Of a DNA stretch of 64,000 nt, positions 1 through 8,792 are shown piece by piece. The notes under the pieces are model-generated. The model worked only from the letters and a program-made list of their open reading frames with translations. It was not told the DNA's origin and did not search any database. The first letter of the stretch is position 1. Every line of letters begins with the position of its first letter. The stretch is from contig CAVQOG010000001.1 of the NCBI GenBank assembly GCA_963714375.1, positions 62,001 to 126,000 on the forward strand, given 5' to 3'. Origin of the DNA: UBA5794 sp963714375 (GTDB lineage: Bacteria > Actinomycetota > Acidimicrobiia > Spongiisociales > UBA5794). The translations under genes were made by a program, and so were the position numbers.

Positions 1-1
1 T

Positions 2-1618
2 ATTGAGACCACAACAGGACCGCTCGGCCAGGGAATCTCGACAGCTGTTGGTATGGCGATTGCTGAGGAGCACCTCGCAGCGGTGCATGGTTCGGATTTG
101 ACCGACCATCGAACCTGGGTCTTTGTCGGAGATGGGGACCTCATGGAAGGGATCTCATCGGAGTCCTCGTCGCTCGCAGGACATCTCGGGCTTGGGAAAC
201 TGACCGTCTTTTACGACGACAACTCGATCACGATCGATGGCTCCACGGACCTTGCGTTCTCAGAGGACGTGCCTGCCCGGTACGCGGCTTACGGATGGCA
301 CACGCTTTCGATCGACGGACATGATCGCGAAGCAATCGCTGCAGCTGTCGACTCGGCAATCAACGAAACTGATCGTCCCACGCTTGTCGCGTGCAAGACC
401 CACATCGGGTTTGGGGCACCAACCAAGGTTGACACTGCCGCTTCACATGGATCGCCGCTCGGAGCCGAGGAAATCGCTGGAGCCAAGGCAGCGATGGGCT
501 GGGAGCTGCCCGAATTCGGCGTTCCGGACGAGGTCTACGCCTTCTTCGCCAACGCCATGGAGCGAGGCGTCACAGCCCAATTGCAATGGGAGGCCCGTGT
601 CGACGATGTCGATGCAGATCGCCGTACCGGCTGGGAAGCGGCATGGAACCCCGATCCCGTTGTTCTTTCCGCACCACACGCCGAGGCAGGCTCCTCGGTA
701 GCCACCCGAAAGCTATCCCACACGGTGATTCAGGAACTCGGGAGTCAACGCCCTGAACTGATGAGTATCTCGGGTGACCTTGCCCCGTCGACGAACAGCT
801 TGTTTGCAGATTCGACTGACTTTTCGCGCTCAGATCGCACTGGTCGCAATATTCGAGCGGGGATACGCGAGCACGCGATGGGGGCCATTGCCAACGGTGT
901 GACACAGCACGGCGGTGCACGTGCTTTCGGTGCGACGTTCCTCACGTTCAGCGACTACATGCGGCCGTCGGTTCGCCTTGCGGGGCTGATGGCCGTTCCG
1001 TCTGTTTTCGTGTGGACCCACGACTCGATCTTCTTGGGGGAGGACGGCCCAACGCACCAGCCGGTGGAACACCTCGCAGCGCTCCGCGCCATTCCGAATC
1101 TTCACGTCTTCCGCCCGGCAGATCCAACGGAAACTGCGGTTTCGTGGCAAGAGGCGATCAACCGTACGGCCGGTCCTTCGGGGATCGTTCTGACGCGTCA
1201 GGGCTTACGGGTTCCAGCAGCTTCCCCTGATCCGGATGCAGTGGCCAGGGGTGGTTATATCCGCAGGGATGGCACCGACATCGTGGTTGTTGCGACAGGG
1301 TCAGAGGTTTCACTTGCCGAGGACGCCGCTGTCATCCTGGGAGATAACGGCGTATCGGTCAGGATCGTTTCCATGCCATGCGTCGAGAGATTTGATGAGC
1401 AGTCATCCAACTACCGGGATGCCGTTCTGGGATCCGATCTTCCCGTCTTCACGATCGAAGCAGCGACAACGTTCGGTTGGAGTCGGTTCGTGAACAACGG
1501 TGGTGTGGCGATCGGTATCGACCGATACGGGGCATCGGCGCCAGCCGAAGTCCTCGCCGACAAGTTCGGATTCACTCCTGAGGCGGTTGCCTCGACGATC
1601 TCGTCCGCCCTCAATTAG
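2..1618 (+). CDS. tkt: Transketolase, 5'-truncated by the window edge
   Basis: Thiamine-diphosphate enzyme of the pentose phosphate pathway that moves two-carbon ketol units between sugar phosphates in the cytoplasm. The frame is open from base 2, and the first visible residues (TTGPLGQG) are a conserved transketolase motif, so the gene starts outside the window and about 120-150 residues are missing. The ThDP/Mg motif GDGDLMEG follows about 40 residues in. The pyrimidine-binding segment lies around FATFLTFSDYMRPSVR, and DSIFLGEDGPTHQPVEHL is the typical central motif. The C-terminal transketolase domain is complete and ends in a normal stop. pepA follows 49 bp downstream on the same strand. 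Confidence 0.96.
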   Translation: METTTGPLGQGISTAVGMAIAEEHLAAVHGSDLTDHRTWVFVGDGDLMEGISSESSSLAGHLGLGKLTVFYDDNSITIDGSTDLAFSEDVPARYAAYGWHTLSIDGHDREAIAAAVDSAINETDRPTLVACKTHIGFGAPTKVDTAASHGSPLGAEEIAGAKAAMGWELPEFGVPDEVYAFFANAMERGVTAQLQWEARVDDVDADRRTGWEAAWNPDPVVLSAPHAEAGSSVATRKLSHTVIQELGSQRPELMSISGDLAPSTNSLFADSTDFSRSDRTGRNIRAGIREHAMGAIANGVTQHGGARAFGATFLTFSDYMRPSVRLAGLMAVPSVFVWTHDSIFLGEDGPTHQPVEHLAALRAIPNLHVFRPADPTETAVSWQEAINRTAGPSGIVLTRQGLRVPAASPDPDAVARGGYIRRDGTDIVVVATGSEVSLAEDAAVILGDNGVSVRIVSMPCVERFDEQSSNYRDAVLGSDLPVFTIEAATTFGWSRFVNNGGVAIGIDRYGASAPAEVLADKFGFTPEAVASTISSALN

Positions 1619-1667
1619 ACACACCTGATCGACACAATCGAAGATCAACGCGAAACCAAGGAGATCC

Positions 1668-3107
1668 ATGTTCGACATCACCCACGCACCAGACGCAGCC
1701 TCCATTACAGGAGTCGACCTCGTTGTGGTCCCCGTTTTCGCCGAAAGGACGACGGTCGATGGCGATGTTTTCGCCCCGGATCTCGATGCCATCAGCTCTC
1801 TGCTCGATGCCAAGGATTTCACAGGAAAAGCTGGGCAGACACTGTTTCTCCAGATCGAAGGAATGGCCGTCGAAACGCTCCTGGTCGGGCTCGGAGACGA
1901 TGTTGATCTTGAAGCGATACGGCGAGCGGCTGGGAACGCCGCGAAAGCGATGAGTAGGTACGGATCGGTTGCTTCCACCCTTCACGGTGTTCCGATAGAC
2001 GGTGCGGCCGGTGCCGCAGCGATGGGCTTCTGGTTGGGTGCCTATTCCTTCGACGAGTACAAGTCCGAACCCCAGCCCTCGAAGGTTGCTTCGGTTGTGT
2101 TTGTCGGCGGTCCTGACGCAAGCAAGGAGGTTGAGCGCGCTCGCAAGATCACCGAGGGTGTCGTTCTTGCTCGCGATCTCGTCAATCGCCCGGCACTGGA
2201 CAAGCCGCCGACTGCGATCGCGGCGATCGCAGCAGAACTCGCAGACAATATTGATGTCAAGATCTACGAAGAGGCTGAGATTGAGGAAGCCGGCTTTGGC
2301 GGACTCATCGGTGTGAACCGTGGATCGGATCGTCCTGCACGCATGGTTGTCATGAAGTACGAGCCTGAGGGTGCGACGAAGACGGTGGCGTTCGTTGGGA
2401 AGGGGATTGTCTTCGATTCCGGTGGTCTGTCGATCAAGCCTGCAGACGGCATGGAGACAATGAAGACAGATATGGCCGGTGCTGCGGCTGTCATGGGCGC
2501 TATTCAAGCGATCGCACGGATCGGGCTCATCGTCAACGTCGTCGGTATCACGCCACTGACGGAGAATCTGACCGGTGGATCAGCCCAGCGTCCCGGTGAC
2601 GTCCTCACGGCGTACAACGGCAAGACGATCGAGGTCCTCAACACCGACGCCGAGGGAAGGCTGGTCCTCGCTGATGGGCTTTCGCTCGCTGCAGAGATGG
2701 AGCCCGACCTGATTGTTGATATTGCGACGCTCACCGGGGCATGCAAGGTTGCGCTTGGTCCAAACATCGGCGGATTGCTCGCCCATGATGACGACGCTGC
2801 CCACCTGGTCGGGGTGGCCGCTGCTGCAGCGGGTGAGAAGATGTGGCGTCTGCCCCTCGACACCGAGTACGCCTCGATGATCAAGAGCGATATTGCCGAT
2901 ATGAAGAACACGGGTGAACGATGGGGTGGCACCATCACGGCAGCCCTGCTGCTGTCGGAGTTCGTAGGCGACATCCCGTGGGTGCACCTCGACGTTGCCG
3001 GCCCGGCACGGGTAGGCAAGGCCGAGCACTATGTCTCCAAGGGCGGCTCCGGCTTCGGTGTCAGAACCCTCGTGGCCATCGCCGAGGCGCTGAGCGTTGA
3101 CGCGTAG
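1668..3107 (+). CDS. pepA: Leucyl aminopeptidase (M17 family)
   Basis: Cytosolic two-metal aminopeptidase that removes N-terminal residues from peptides. The protein has 479 residues, the usual size for the family. The N-terminal macro-like domain covers roughly residues 1-160. The catalytic domain carries the metal and active-site motifs GKGIVFDSGG (K245, D250), KTDMAGAAAVMG (about 266) and the family signature NTDAEGRLVLAD (325-336, catalytic Arg331). AGGAG-like bases (AAGGAG) stand just before the ATG. It follows transketolase in the same direction and is followed by a decayed gene and repeats rather than by an operon partner. Confidence 0.96.
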   Translation: MFDITHAPDAASITGVDLVVVPVFAERTTVDGDVFAPDLDAISSLLDAKDFTGKAGQTLFLQIEGMAVETLLVGLGDDVDLEAIRRAAGNAAKAMSRYGSVASTLHGVPIDGAAGAAAMGFWLGAYSFDEYKSEPQPSKVASVVFVGGPDASKEVERARKITEGVVLARDLVNRPALDKPPTAIAAIAAELADNIDVKIYEEAEIEEAGFGGLIGVNRGSDRPARMVVMKYEPEGATKTVAFVGKGIVFDSGGLSIKPADGMETMKTDMAGAAAVMGAIQAIARIGLIVNVVGITPLTENLTGGSAQRPGDVLTAYNGKTIEVLNTDAEGRLVLADGLSLAAEMEPDLIVDIATLTGACKVALGPNIGGLLAHDDDAAHLVGVAAAAAGEKMWRLPLDTEYASMIKSDIADMKNTGERWGGTITAALLLSEFVGDIPWVHLDVAGPARVGKAEHYVSKGGSGFGVRTLVAIAEALSVDA

Positions 3108-3177
3108 CCAAACCGCGCCGACACGCCGCAGCGAGCGGACCCGGTGAAGCGAACTCGGGATCCTCGCCGCTCGGCCC

Positions 3178-3565
3178 GATGCGCTCATCGCCAGGCCCGG
3201 CCTCATCCTCGGGCCCTACGAAAATGTGGGTCGGTTGCCGTGGTGGCTGGAACGGTCACACAACGATGGGTGATCTCCTCCGGTTCGGCACCGAACTGAT
3301 TGGCTCTGCGGCCGAACTCGTGTGGGTCACACCTGAATTCATCGAATCGGAAGGGGTGCAGCCGTGGATCGAGCTCCCGATCTGGCTCCCACCCGACGGC
3401 GAGCTCGCCGGCCTCCACTGTCACCCGATGACGGAAACGCTCACCGACACCTGGGTATGGATCCAAGCCGAGGGGATGCCCGAGCACCGCGTTGACCGCC
3501 CGATCCACGGAATCGACTCGATCCGCGAACAAGGGATCCTGGAGGCGCTGCCACCTTCCTCCTAA
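3178..3565 (+). pseudogene. Remnant of an NAD-dependent epimerase/reductase (SDR)
   Basis: Two out-of-frame pieces of one protein family are juxtaposed. The first frame reads ALIARPGLILGPYENVGRLP and on to WWLERS before a stop at about 3271; this is the mid-part of atypical SDR proteins. The second frame, entered at about 3255, reads GHTTMGDLL, then WVTPEFIESEGVQPWIELPI and the usual C-terminal ETLTDTWVWIQAEG segment. The Rossmann N-terminus is absent, about 50-60 residues are missing between the pieces, and a further short deletion is likely at LAGL/HCHP. This is a gene decayed by several deletions. The family assignment is from recognition, not from a search. It abuts the 257-bp repeat array. 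Confidence 0.7.
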
Positions 3566-3582
3566 CACCTTGCGCTTGTCCA

Positions 3583-4173
3583 GCCACTCCGGGCTCGCAG
3601 GCTCGCGGCACCCCCTGATCCGACTTCGTCGGATCCGTCCCCCGTGAACGGGGGACGCGCGTGGCGAGATGTTGTGTCCCCCGTTTACGGGGGACGAACG
3701 ATGAGCGAAGCGAAGAGGTAGGGGGTGGCGCGAGCCCGCGAGCCCCGTCTTTTGGATCCGACGTTGACATCGTAGTTTTCGGTTCAGCTGATCGTGGATG
3801 TCGTCGGTGCTGCTGGCTTTCCGGCTGTCTGGGTTTCGAGCCACTCCGGGCTCGCAGGCTCGCGGCACCCCCTGATCCGACTTCGTCGGATCCGTCCCCC
3901 GTGAACGGGGGACGCGCGTGGCGAGATGTTGTGTCCCCCGTTTACGGGGGACGAACGATGAGCGAAGCGAAGAGGTAGGGGGTGGCGCGAGCCCGCGAGC
4001 CCCGTCTTTTGGATCCGACGTTGACATCGTAGTTTTCGGTTCAGCTGATCGTGGATGTCGTCGGTGCTGCTGGCTTTCCGGCTGTCTGGGTTTCGAGCCA
4101 CTCCGGGCTCGCAGGCTCGCGGCACCCCCTGATCCGACTTCGTCGGATCTGTCCCCCGTGAACGGGGGACGCG
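3583..4173. repeat. 257-bp direct tandem repeat, 2.3 copies
   Basis: Copies start at 3583, 3840 and 4097 (period exactly 257 bp). The third breaks off at about 4173. Copies 1 and 2 appear identical; the partial third differs at one base (GGATCT for GGATCC). Each unit contains two kinds of hairpin: ATCCGAC-TTC-GTCGGAT, then GTCCCCCGTGAACGGGGGAC, and a variant GTCCCCCGTTTACGGGGGAC. The same hairpin kinds recur at 22.2, 33.5, 47.4 and 51.9 kb. Long open frames across the array on both strands are products of the repeat and are not genes. Confidence 0.9.
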
Positions 4174-4250
4174 AATCTCTTAACTCTCACCTCCCCTACG
4201 TAGTCACTTGTTTCACGAAGTCCTTAGGCACTCGCACACGTAGCCCGATA

Positions 4251-4278
4251 CAGAGAGAAGTTAGACAACTGCTCTCTG
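4251..4278 (+). promoter_or_regulatory. Stem-loop in the 5' leader of the CAP gene
   Basis: CAGAGAG (4251-4257) can pair with CTCTCTG (4272-4278) around a 14-base loop, directly before the weak Shine-Dalgarno AGGA (4281-4284) and the ATG at 4291. It could tune translation initiation or mark an operator. This is seen only as symmetry; no known riboswitch was recognised. Confidence 0.3.
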
Positions 4279-4290
4279 TTAGGAACATCC

Positions 4291-5046
4291 ATGCGGGTCG
4301 CACGTCGAAGCATCATCCTCATCGCCCTTATAGCGATGCTCACCGCAGCCTTTGCGGTTCCAGCGGTTGCGGGCTCCGAGGGCTCGTTCATTGCGAAGAT
4401 CAATGCATCAAGATCAGCCAACGGTCTTGCTCCCCTTGAAAGCTATTGGGACCTCACTGATGATGCCCGAGCCCACTCGAACCTGATGGCAAGCCGTGGC
4501 GAGTTGTTCCACAGCTCGACCCTTGGTTCGGCTACCACGGGTTGGGATCGCCTTGGCGAAAATGTTGGCGTGGGGCCAGATGTTTCGACCCTCCACGCCG
4601 CATTCATGAATTCTGCCACTCACCGCAACAACATCCTTGGTGACTACAACTACGTTGGGGTGGGAGTCACGGTCGACGGCAACGGGACCATGTGGGTCAC
4701 GGTCATGTTCATGAAGGCAGCCCCAGGACTCAACGGCGGCGGGCCAACCACGACAACGGTTCCCCCAACAACCACTACGACTGTTCCCCCAACAACCACG
4801 ACAACCACCACGACCGTTCCCCCAACAACGACGACCACCCAGCCCCAGACGACCACGACCACCCAGCCCCAGACGACTACGACAACCCAAGCACCCGAGA
4901 CGAAGACGAAGACGACGTATGCCGCCGTGTCAGATCCGGTGTTTGAGGATGGTGTGTCTGAGGATCAGGTCCAAGCCGCACGTGACCTATTGATGGCCCA
5001 ATACCCACGGTTCGGTAACCCCTCACCTGCGGCGCTTCTGGATTGA
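4291..5046 (+). CDS. Secreted CAP (SCP/PR-1) domain protein with Thr/Pro linker
   Basis: A 251-residue exported protein. Residues 1-28 form a clear signal peptide (basic start, hydrophobic core, AVA-G cleavage site). Residues 30-145 are a CAP domain with the two histidines and glutamate of the cavity (H62, GENVG with E90, H111 in THRNNI). Residues about 152-205 are a low-complexity PPTTTT/QPQTTTT array, probably an O-glycosylated or wall-spanning linker. The C-terminal 40 residues are a small acidic/hydrophobic tail of unknown role. Bacterial CAP proteins are widespread but poorly defined; a cell-envelope role is an inference. The gene stands alone between repeats. Confidence 0.85.
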   Translation: MRVARRSIILIALIAMLTAAFAVPAVAGSEGSFIAKINASRSANGLAPLESYWDLTDDARAHSNLMASRGELFHSSTLGSATTGWDRLGENVGVGPDVSTLHAAFMNSATHRNNILGDYNYVGVGVTVDGNGTMWVTVMFMKAAPGLNGGGPTTTTVPPTTTTTVPPTTTTTTTTVPPTTTTTQPQTTTTTQPQTTTTTQAPETKTKTTYAAVSDPVFEDGVSEDQVQAARDLLMAQYPRFGNPSPAALLD

Positions 5047-5052
5047 CGAAAG

Positions 5053-5083
5053 AGCTCACGGCTTACAGCTCACAGCTCACAGC
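5053..5083. repeat. Heptamer repeat, AGCTCAC type
   Basis: Four consecutive heptamers (AGCTCAC, GGCTTAC, AGCTCAC, AGCTCAC) lie in the convergent gap between the CAP gene and moeB. Confidence 0.75.
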
Positions 5084-5124
5084 GAGAGTTGTCCGAATGG
5101 CGACGAGAGGCCAGGAGTCAAGCG

Positions 5125-6183
5125 CTACCCGCTACATGCCGCGCAGTTGGGGCGTTTCGCGACCGGTAGTTGATCGAATCGGCCCTGCATCGCATTGAAA
5201 AGCGTCAGGGTGCCGTACAACCCGTGATCCACACCGGCCGCGATCTGGATGGCAGCTGATGCCTGTAGGGAACCGATCACGCCCGTCACCGCTCCCAGGA
5301 CACCGACCGTTGAGCAATCGAGCACGGCATCGCCGGAGGGATCGACGGGGAACAGGCATCGATAGCAGGGACCGTCGACGGAGTCGAACGCAGCGAGTTG
5401 GCCCTCAAATCCATACACCGATGCATATACCAAGGGGATTTCGAGCGCAATACACGCGGAGTTGAGTGCGTAGCGCACTGCAAAGTTGTCTGTTGCATCA
5501 ATGACCACATCGCTTCCAGCAATTACTTCCTGTGCGTTCTGATCGGTGACCGTTTCTTCGACGGCGGAGACGACGACCTCGGGGTTGAGGGCATGCAGGC
5601 GCGTCGCCGCTGCCTTGACCTTCGGGATTCCGACATCGTCGGTTGCATAGAGTGGCTGGCGATGCAGATTGCTCAGATCGACTACATCTGGATCAATGAT
5701 GATGATCGAACCGACACCGGCGGTTGCCAGATAGCTCAACGCCGGGCAACCAAGCCCACCTGCTCCGACCACCGTGATCGTTGCGTCCACGAGATTCCGC
5801 TGTCCCTCGATTCCGAAGCCAGCAAGACGAATCTGACGGTCATAGCGCTCGGCCTCACTCGCTGAAAGCGAAGCCGGGCCAGACGTCGCGCGGAGCCGCC
5901 TGAGTGCATCGGCGCCACCTGCGAGGGACAACGACGCTGGAACTCCGGCTGATCTCAGCCCTTCCACGGCTGTTTTGGAGCGCAGGCCAATATCGCAAAC
6001 GATCAACACGCGGGAGTCCGGATTGACGAAACGAAACGGTTCGCTCGCGAGATCTTTCGCATCAACGACAGTTGCCGATGCGAATACGGGATCATGTTCG
6101 CGGCCAAAGCGGATGTCGAGTATCACATCGAATGCGGCTGTGTCGACGTCTGCTGGCGCTATTTCAAGATTCTCACCGGTCAT
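5125..6183 (-). CDS. moeB: Rhodanese-ThiF/MoeB fusion, sulfur-carrier adenylyltransferase
   Basis: E1-like enzyme that adenylates the C-terminus of a ThiS/MoaD-type sulfur carrier, with a sulfurtransferase domain to supply sulfur. The start is placed at the ATG at 6183 (352 residues), where homology begins. Residues 1-105 are a rhodanese domain with the persulfide loop CDIGLRS (C63). Residues 112-350 are the ThiF/MoeB domain, with ERYDRQIRL, the ATP-binding GAGGLGC (about 140-146), DLSNLHRQ, and zinc-binding pairs CYRC and CAAC. Known MoeZ/MoeBR proteins carry rhodanese at the C-terminus, so this order is reversed. It lies 10 bp downstream of the small gene ending at 6194 and is probably cotranscribed with it. 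Confidence 0.9.
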   Translation of the reverse strand: MTGENLEIAPADVDTAAFDVILDIRFGREHDPVFASATVVDAKDLASEPFRFVNPDSRVLIVCDIGLRSKTAVEGLRSAGVPASLSLAGGADALRRLRATSGPASLSASEAERYDRQIRLAGFGIEGQRNLVDATITVVGAGGLGCPALSYLATAGVGSIIIIDPDVVDLSNLHRQPLYATDDVGIPKVKAAATRLHALNPEVVVSAVEETVTDQNAQEVIAGSDVVIDATDNFAVRYALNSACIALEIPLVYASVYGFEGQLAAFDSVDGPCYRCLFPVDPSGDAVLDCSTVGVLGAVTGVIGSLQASAAIQIAAGVDHGLYGTLTLFNAMQGRFDQLPVAKRPNCAACSG

Positions 6184-6193
6184 GACGGTGAGG

Positions 6194-6472
6194 CTAGACG
6201 GCGAGACGTCTCCTGCGGTCGGAGACGAGCTGGCGGCGAATCGGTGGAGCAAGTCGATTGGCGAGCGATGGGGGCAGTGGCGGTATCCGGTCCGGGACGA
6301 AGAGCGTCCCGTTGTCGTACCGGGCGAGTCGTTCACGCAGGAGTGTCGGGAGGTGAACGGGGATGGGTAGGGAGCGGCCGCTTTGTGCGGCAGCGGCGAG
6401 TCGTAGCAGGTCAGCGACCGCCCCCGGACCGATAGCAGCAATCCAGAACCGTCGGACATAGGGATCGGTCAT
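6194..6472 (-). CDS. Small conserved-looking protein of unknown function
   Basis: A 92-residue protein starting at the ATG at 6472. I do not recognise a named family. It begins MTDPYVRRFWIAAIGPGAVA and has an amphipathic helical N-terminal half, then a basic, Pro/Leu-rich half (IPPLPPSLANRLAPPIRRQL) and an Arg-rich end. There is no signal peptide or cysteine motif. Support for a real gene is the ordered protein-like composition, the tight spacing to moeB (10 bp) and the same strand. The open frame extends upstream to 6733, but that part is low-complexity and runs over repeat-like DNA, so the short form is preferred. Confidence 0.6.
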   Translation of the reverse strand: MTDPYVRRFWIAAIGPGAVADLLRLAAAAQSGRSLPIPVHLPTLLRERLARYDNGTLFVPDRIPPLPPSLANRLAPPIRRQLVSDRRRRLAV

Positions 6473-6777
6473 GATGAAGCCATCCGCGCGTCCTTTCTCG
6501 GTTCGTGGCGTGATTTTCTTCCGCTGCTGGGCCGTGCGTCGCAGTGGATTGAGGTCCGAGGCGCCCGGGTGAGGCAAGCGTTCCCCGTCTGAGGGAGGAC
6601 GGACCTGACGGGGTGAGGTCCCGGGCACCTTCGGACTATTTGGCGAATTCCGGCGCTGGTTGGGCGCTTCTGGTCTTGTCGGCGATGGATGAGTCGATGC
6701 AGATTTCATACCCGTATAGGTATCAAATAACACTAGATAGAGTCAAGTAGCACGAGTGGAGAGCGCGAAATGAATCC
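6473..6777. other. Intergenic stretch without a recognised gene
   Basis: It holds a degraded hairpin of the GTTCCCC/GAGGGAGGAC kind (about 6580-6604) seen elsewhere in the window. On the minus strand there is TTGACT (6746-6741) followed 17-24 bases later by a T/A-rich segment ATACCTATACGGGTAT with ATACC/GGTAT symmetry (6708-6723). This could be a promoter with an operator for the small gene and moeB, but the match is weak. Confidence 0.35.
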
Positions 6778-6888
6778 TCAGATGACCGATGACCGATGAC
6801 CGACCTCAGAAACCTGATGTCCGATGTCTGATATCTGTAGTCCGGTAACCCGATATCGGTAGTCGGATATCGGTTATCGGTAATCGTT
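6778..6888. repeat. Long mixed heptamer repeat (GATGACC to GGTAATC types)
   Basis: About sixteen degenerate heptamers. GATGACC-type units grade through TGATGTC, TGATATC, GTAGTCC and GATATCG into GGTTATC and GGTAATC. The array touches the stop codon of the ABC exporter gene (stop 6889-6887), which lies on the minus strand. Confidence 0.85.
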
Positions 6889-8674
6889 AGCGGATGAGGG
6901 CGACCCCGGTCTGGACATCCCACAAGGATGAGTACACACCGCCAAGGCTGATGAGTTCGTCGTGGGTTCCGACCTCTGCCACAGAGCCCTCGTCAATAAC
7001 GTAGATGCGATCGGCGTTGCGGATCGTCGAAAGGCGATGAGCAACCACGACCATCGTGCGGTTGTGGCTGACCCTCGCGAGCGACCGCTGGATCGCAGCC
7101 TCGGTCTCGTTGTCCACGGCTGAGGTTGCCTCATCGAGTATCAGAACCGGTGATTCCGTAAGGAGCGCCCGTGCGAGCGACAGCCGCTGACGCTGGCCCC
7201 CGGAGAGCTTCTGGCCGCGCTCGCCAACAACGGTGTCATAACCGTGCGGAAGCAGTTCGATGAAGGCATGTGCCTCAGCCGTTGTGGCAGCAGCCTCGAT
7301 GGCGGATTGGCTTGCGTCAGGAACGCCGTAAGCGATGTTTTCGGCAACCGTTCCGTAGAACAGAAAGACATCCTGGCTGACAAGCGCCATTGACTGCCTG
7401 AGGTGCGACTGCTCGAGCGTTCGCAGATCTCTTCCGTCGAGCGTGATGGAGCCTGAATCAGGATCGTAGAAGCGCAGAAGCAGCTTGATGATTGTGGTCT
7501 TCCCAGAACCAGTCGAACCCACGAACGCGGTTGTCTCCGATGGCTGGATTGTGAGATTCGCTGCGTTGAGGACAGGGAAGCCCTCGTCGTAGGCAAAGGT
7601 GACATTGTTGAAATCGATGCGTCCGCGTGTTGTTGATGGGTCGATCTGTAGCTCTCCGTCGAGGATCGTGGCGTCCGTGTCGAGTACGTCAAGGACGCGA
7701 TTCGTCGACGCCATCGCCCGCTGATAGAGATCGACGGTTTGGCCAAGGCGCGTAAGTGGCCACAACAGCCGTTGCGTCAAGAACACCATCACGGAATACA
7801 GACCGACATTGAGCTGACCGTCGAGAGCCAGGAATCCTCCCCACACGAGTGTTGCCGTGAAACCGACAAGGATCGCAACGCGAATCAGCGGAGTAAAAGC
7901 TGACGAAAGCTTGATCGCAGATCGGTTGGCCGTCCGGTACTCATCGGAGGCCTCGGTGACGCGATCAACCTCTCTCGACTCAGCGGTGAAGGCTTTGATC
8001 GTCGAGATGCCGCCGATGTTGTTTGCAAGCTGTGAGTTGATACCGGCGGCTTTTTCTCGCACGAGGGCGTATCTCGGTTCGATCCGTTTCTGAAATCTCA
8101 ATGATCCCCACAAGATCACCGGCACGGGGAGGAAGGCCAGCCAGGCTACCGATGGGGCGATGATGAAGAATGCTGTTCCGATCAGAACCACTGTGGTGAT
8201 GAGCTGGACGACCTCATTTGCGCCAACGTCCAGGAACCTCTCGAGCTGGTTGACGTCGTCGTTCATTACCGCCATCAGATCGCCCGTCGAGCGGTCCTCG
8301 AAGAAGGCAACATCGAGTTCCTGAATGTGTTCGTAGGTGTCGATACGGAGATCGTGCTGGATTGACTGGGCGAGGTTCCGCCATTCGACACCGAACAGAT
8401 ACTCGAAGATTGATTCAAGGCTCCACACGATGAAGGTGAGCACCGCGATGGCGATGATCTGGTTCTTCTCATCCTCGATACCGAACTGGCCCATGAGTGA
8501 ATCGGATCCGTTGACGACGACATCAATTGCCATGCCAATGAGAAATGGGGGAGCGAGATCAGCGGCCTTGTTGAGGAAGGACCAGATGGACGCGATGATG
8601 ATTCGCTTGCGATAGCCAGCTGCGTAGCGCCAGAGACGCCGAAGCGGTGGTACCTCTGAGATCGCCGTCGACAT
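6887..8674 (-). CDS. ABC exporter, fused membrane and ATPase domains
   Basis: A 595-residue half-transporter of the MsbA/LmrA type that would work as a homodimer to export lipids or hydrophobic compounds. Residues about 1-320 form a six-helix ABC membrane domain (RRLWRYAAGYRKRIIIASIW at the start). The nucleotide-binding domain has Walker A GSTGSGKTT, Q-loop LVSQDVFLF, signature LSGGQRQRLSLARALL, Walker B VLILDEATSAVD and the H-loop VVVAHRLSTI. The start is set at the ATG at 8674, preceded by GGTGGG; the upstream extension has no transporter similarity. The substrate cannot be read from sequence. The gene stands alone, with heptamer repeats at its 3' end. Confidence 0.93.
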   Translation of the reverse strand: MSTAISEVPPLRRLWRYAAGYRKRIIIASIWSFLNKAADLAPPFLIGMAIDVVVNGSDSLMGQFGIEDEKNQIIAIAVLTFIVWSLESIFEYLFGVEWRNLAQSIQHDLRIDTYEHIQELDVAFFEDRSTGDLMAVMNDDVNQLERFLDVGANEVVQLITTVVLIGTAFFIIAPSVAWLAFLPVPVILWGSLRFQKRIEPRYALVREKAAGINSQLANNIGGISTIKAFTAESREVDRVTEASDEYRTANRSAIKLSSAFTPLIRVAILVGFTATLVWGGFLALDGQLNVGLYSVMVFLTQRLLWPLTRLGQTVDLYQRAMASTNRVLDVLDTDATILDGELQIDPSTTRGRIDFNNVTFAYDEGFPVLNAANLTIQPSETTAFVGSTGSGKTTIIKLLLRFYDPDSGSITLDGRDLRTLEQSHLRQSMALVSQDVFLFYGTVAENIAYGVPDASQSAIEAAATTAEAHAFIELLPHGYDTVVGERGQKLSGGQRQRLSLARALLTESPVLILDEATSAVDNETEAAIQRSLARVSHNRTMVVVAHRLSTIRNADRIYVIDEGSVAEVGTHDELISLGGVYSSLWDVQTGVALIR

Positions 8675-8760
8675 CCCACCAGCGTAGGAGAGCTTGTGGT
8701 GCGTTGGCACCGCAGGCGGCATACAGCTCACGGATCTGGCTCAGCGGTTCTGAAGCGGAA

Positions 8761-8784
8761 AGCTGAGAGCTGATAGCTGACAGC
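8761..8784. repeat. Heptamer repeat, AGCTGAN type
   Basis: AGCTGAG, AGCTGAT and AGCTGAC follow one another and then AGC. The array lies between the ABC exporter and the PASTA penicillin-binding protein gene, just past the latter's stop. Confidence 0.7.
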
Positions 8785-8792
8785 AGCGCCGT

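Noticed and set aside
3203..4439. Long open frames on both strands across the 257-bp repeats (up to 274 codons)
   Set aside because: They repeat themselves with the DNA unit and read through hairpins; codon pattern and composition are not protein-like.
4650..4862. Valine-rich minus-strand frame inside the CAP gene
   Set aside because: It is the complement of the Thr-codon array of the CAP linker.
6473..6733. N-terminal extension of the small gene upstream of moeB
   Set aside because: Sequence is low-complexity (Pro/Arg/Ser) and covers a degraded hairpin repeat; the ATG at 6472 starts the orderly part.
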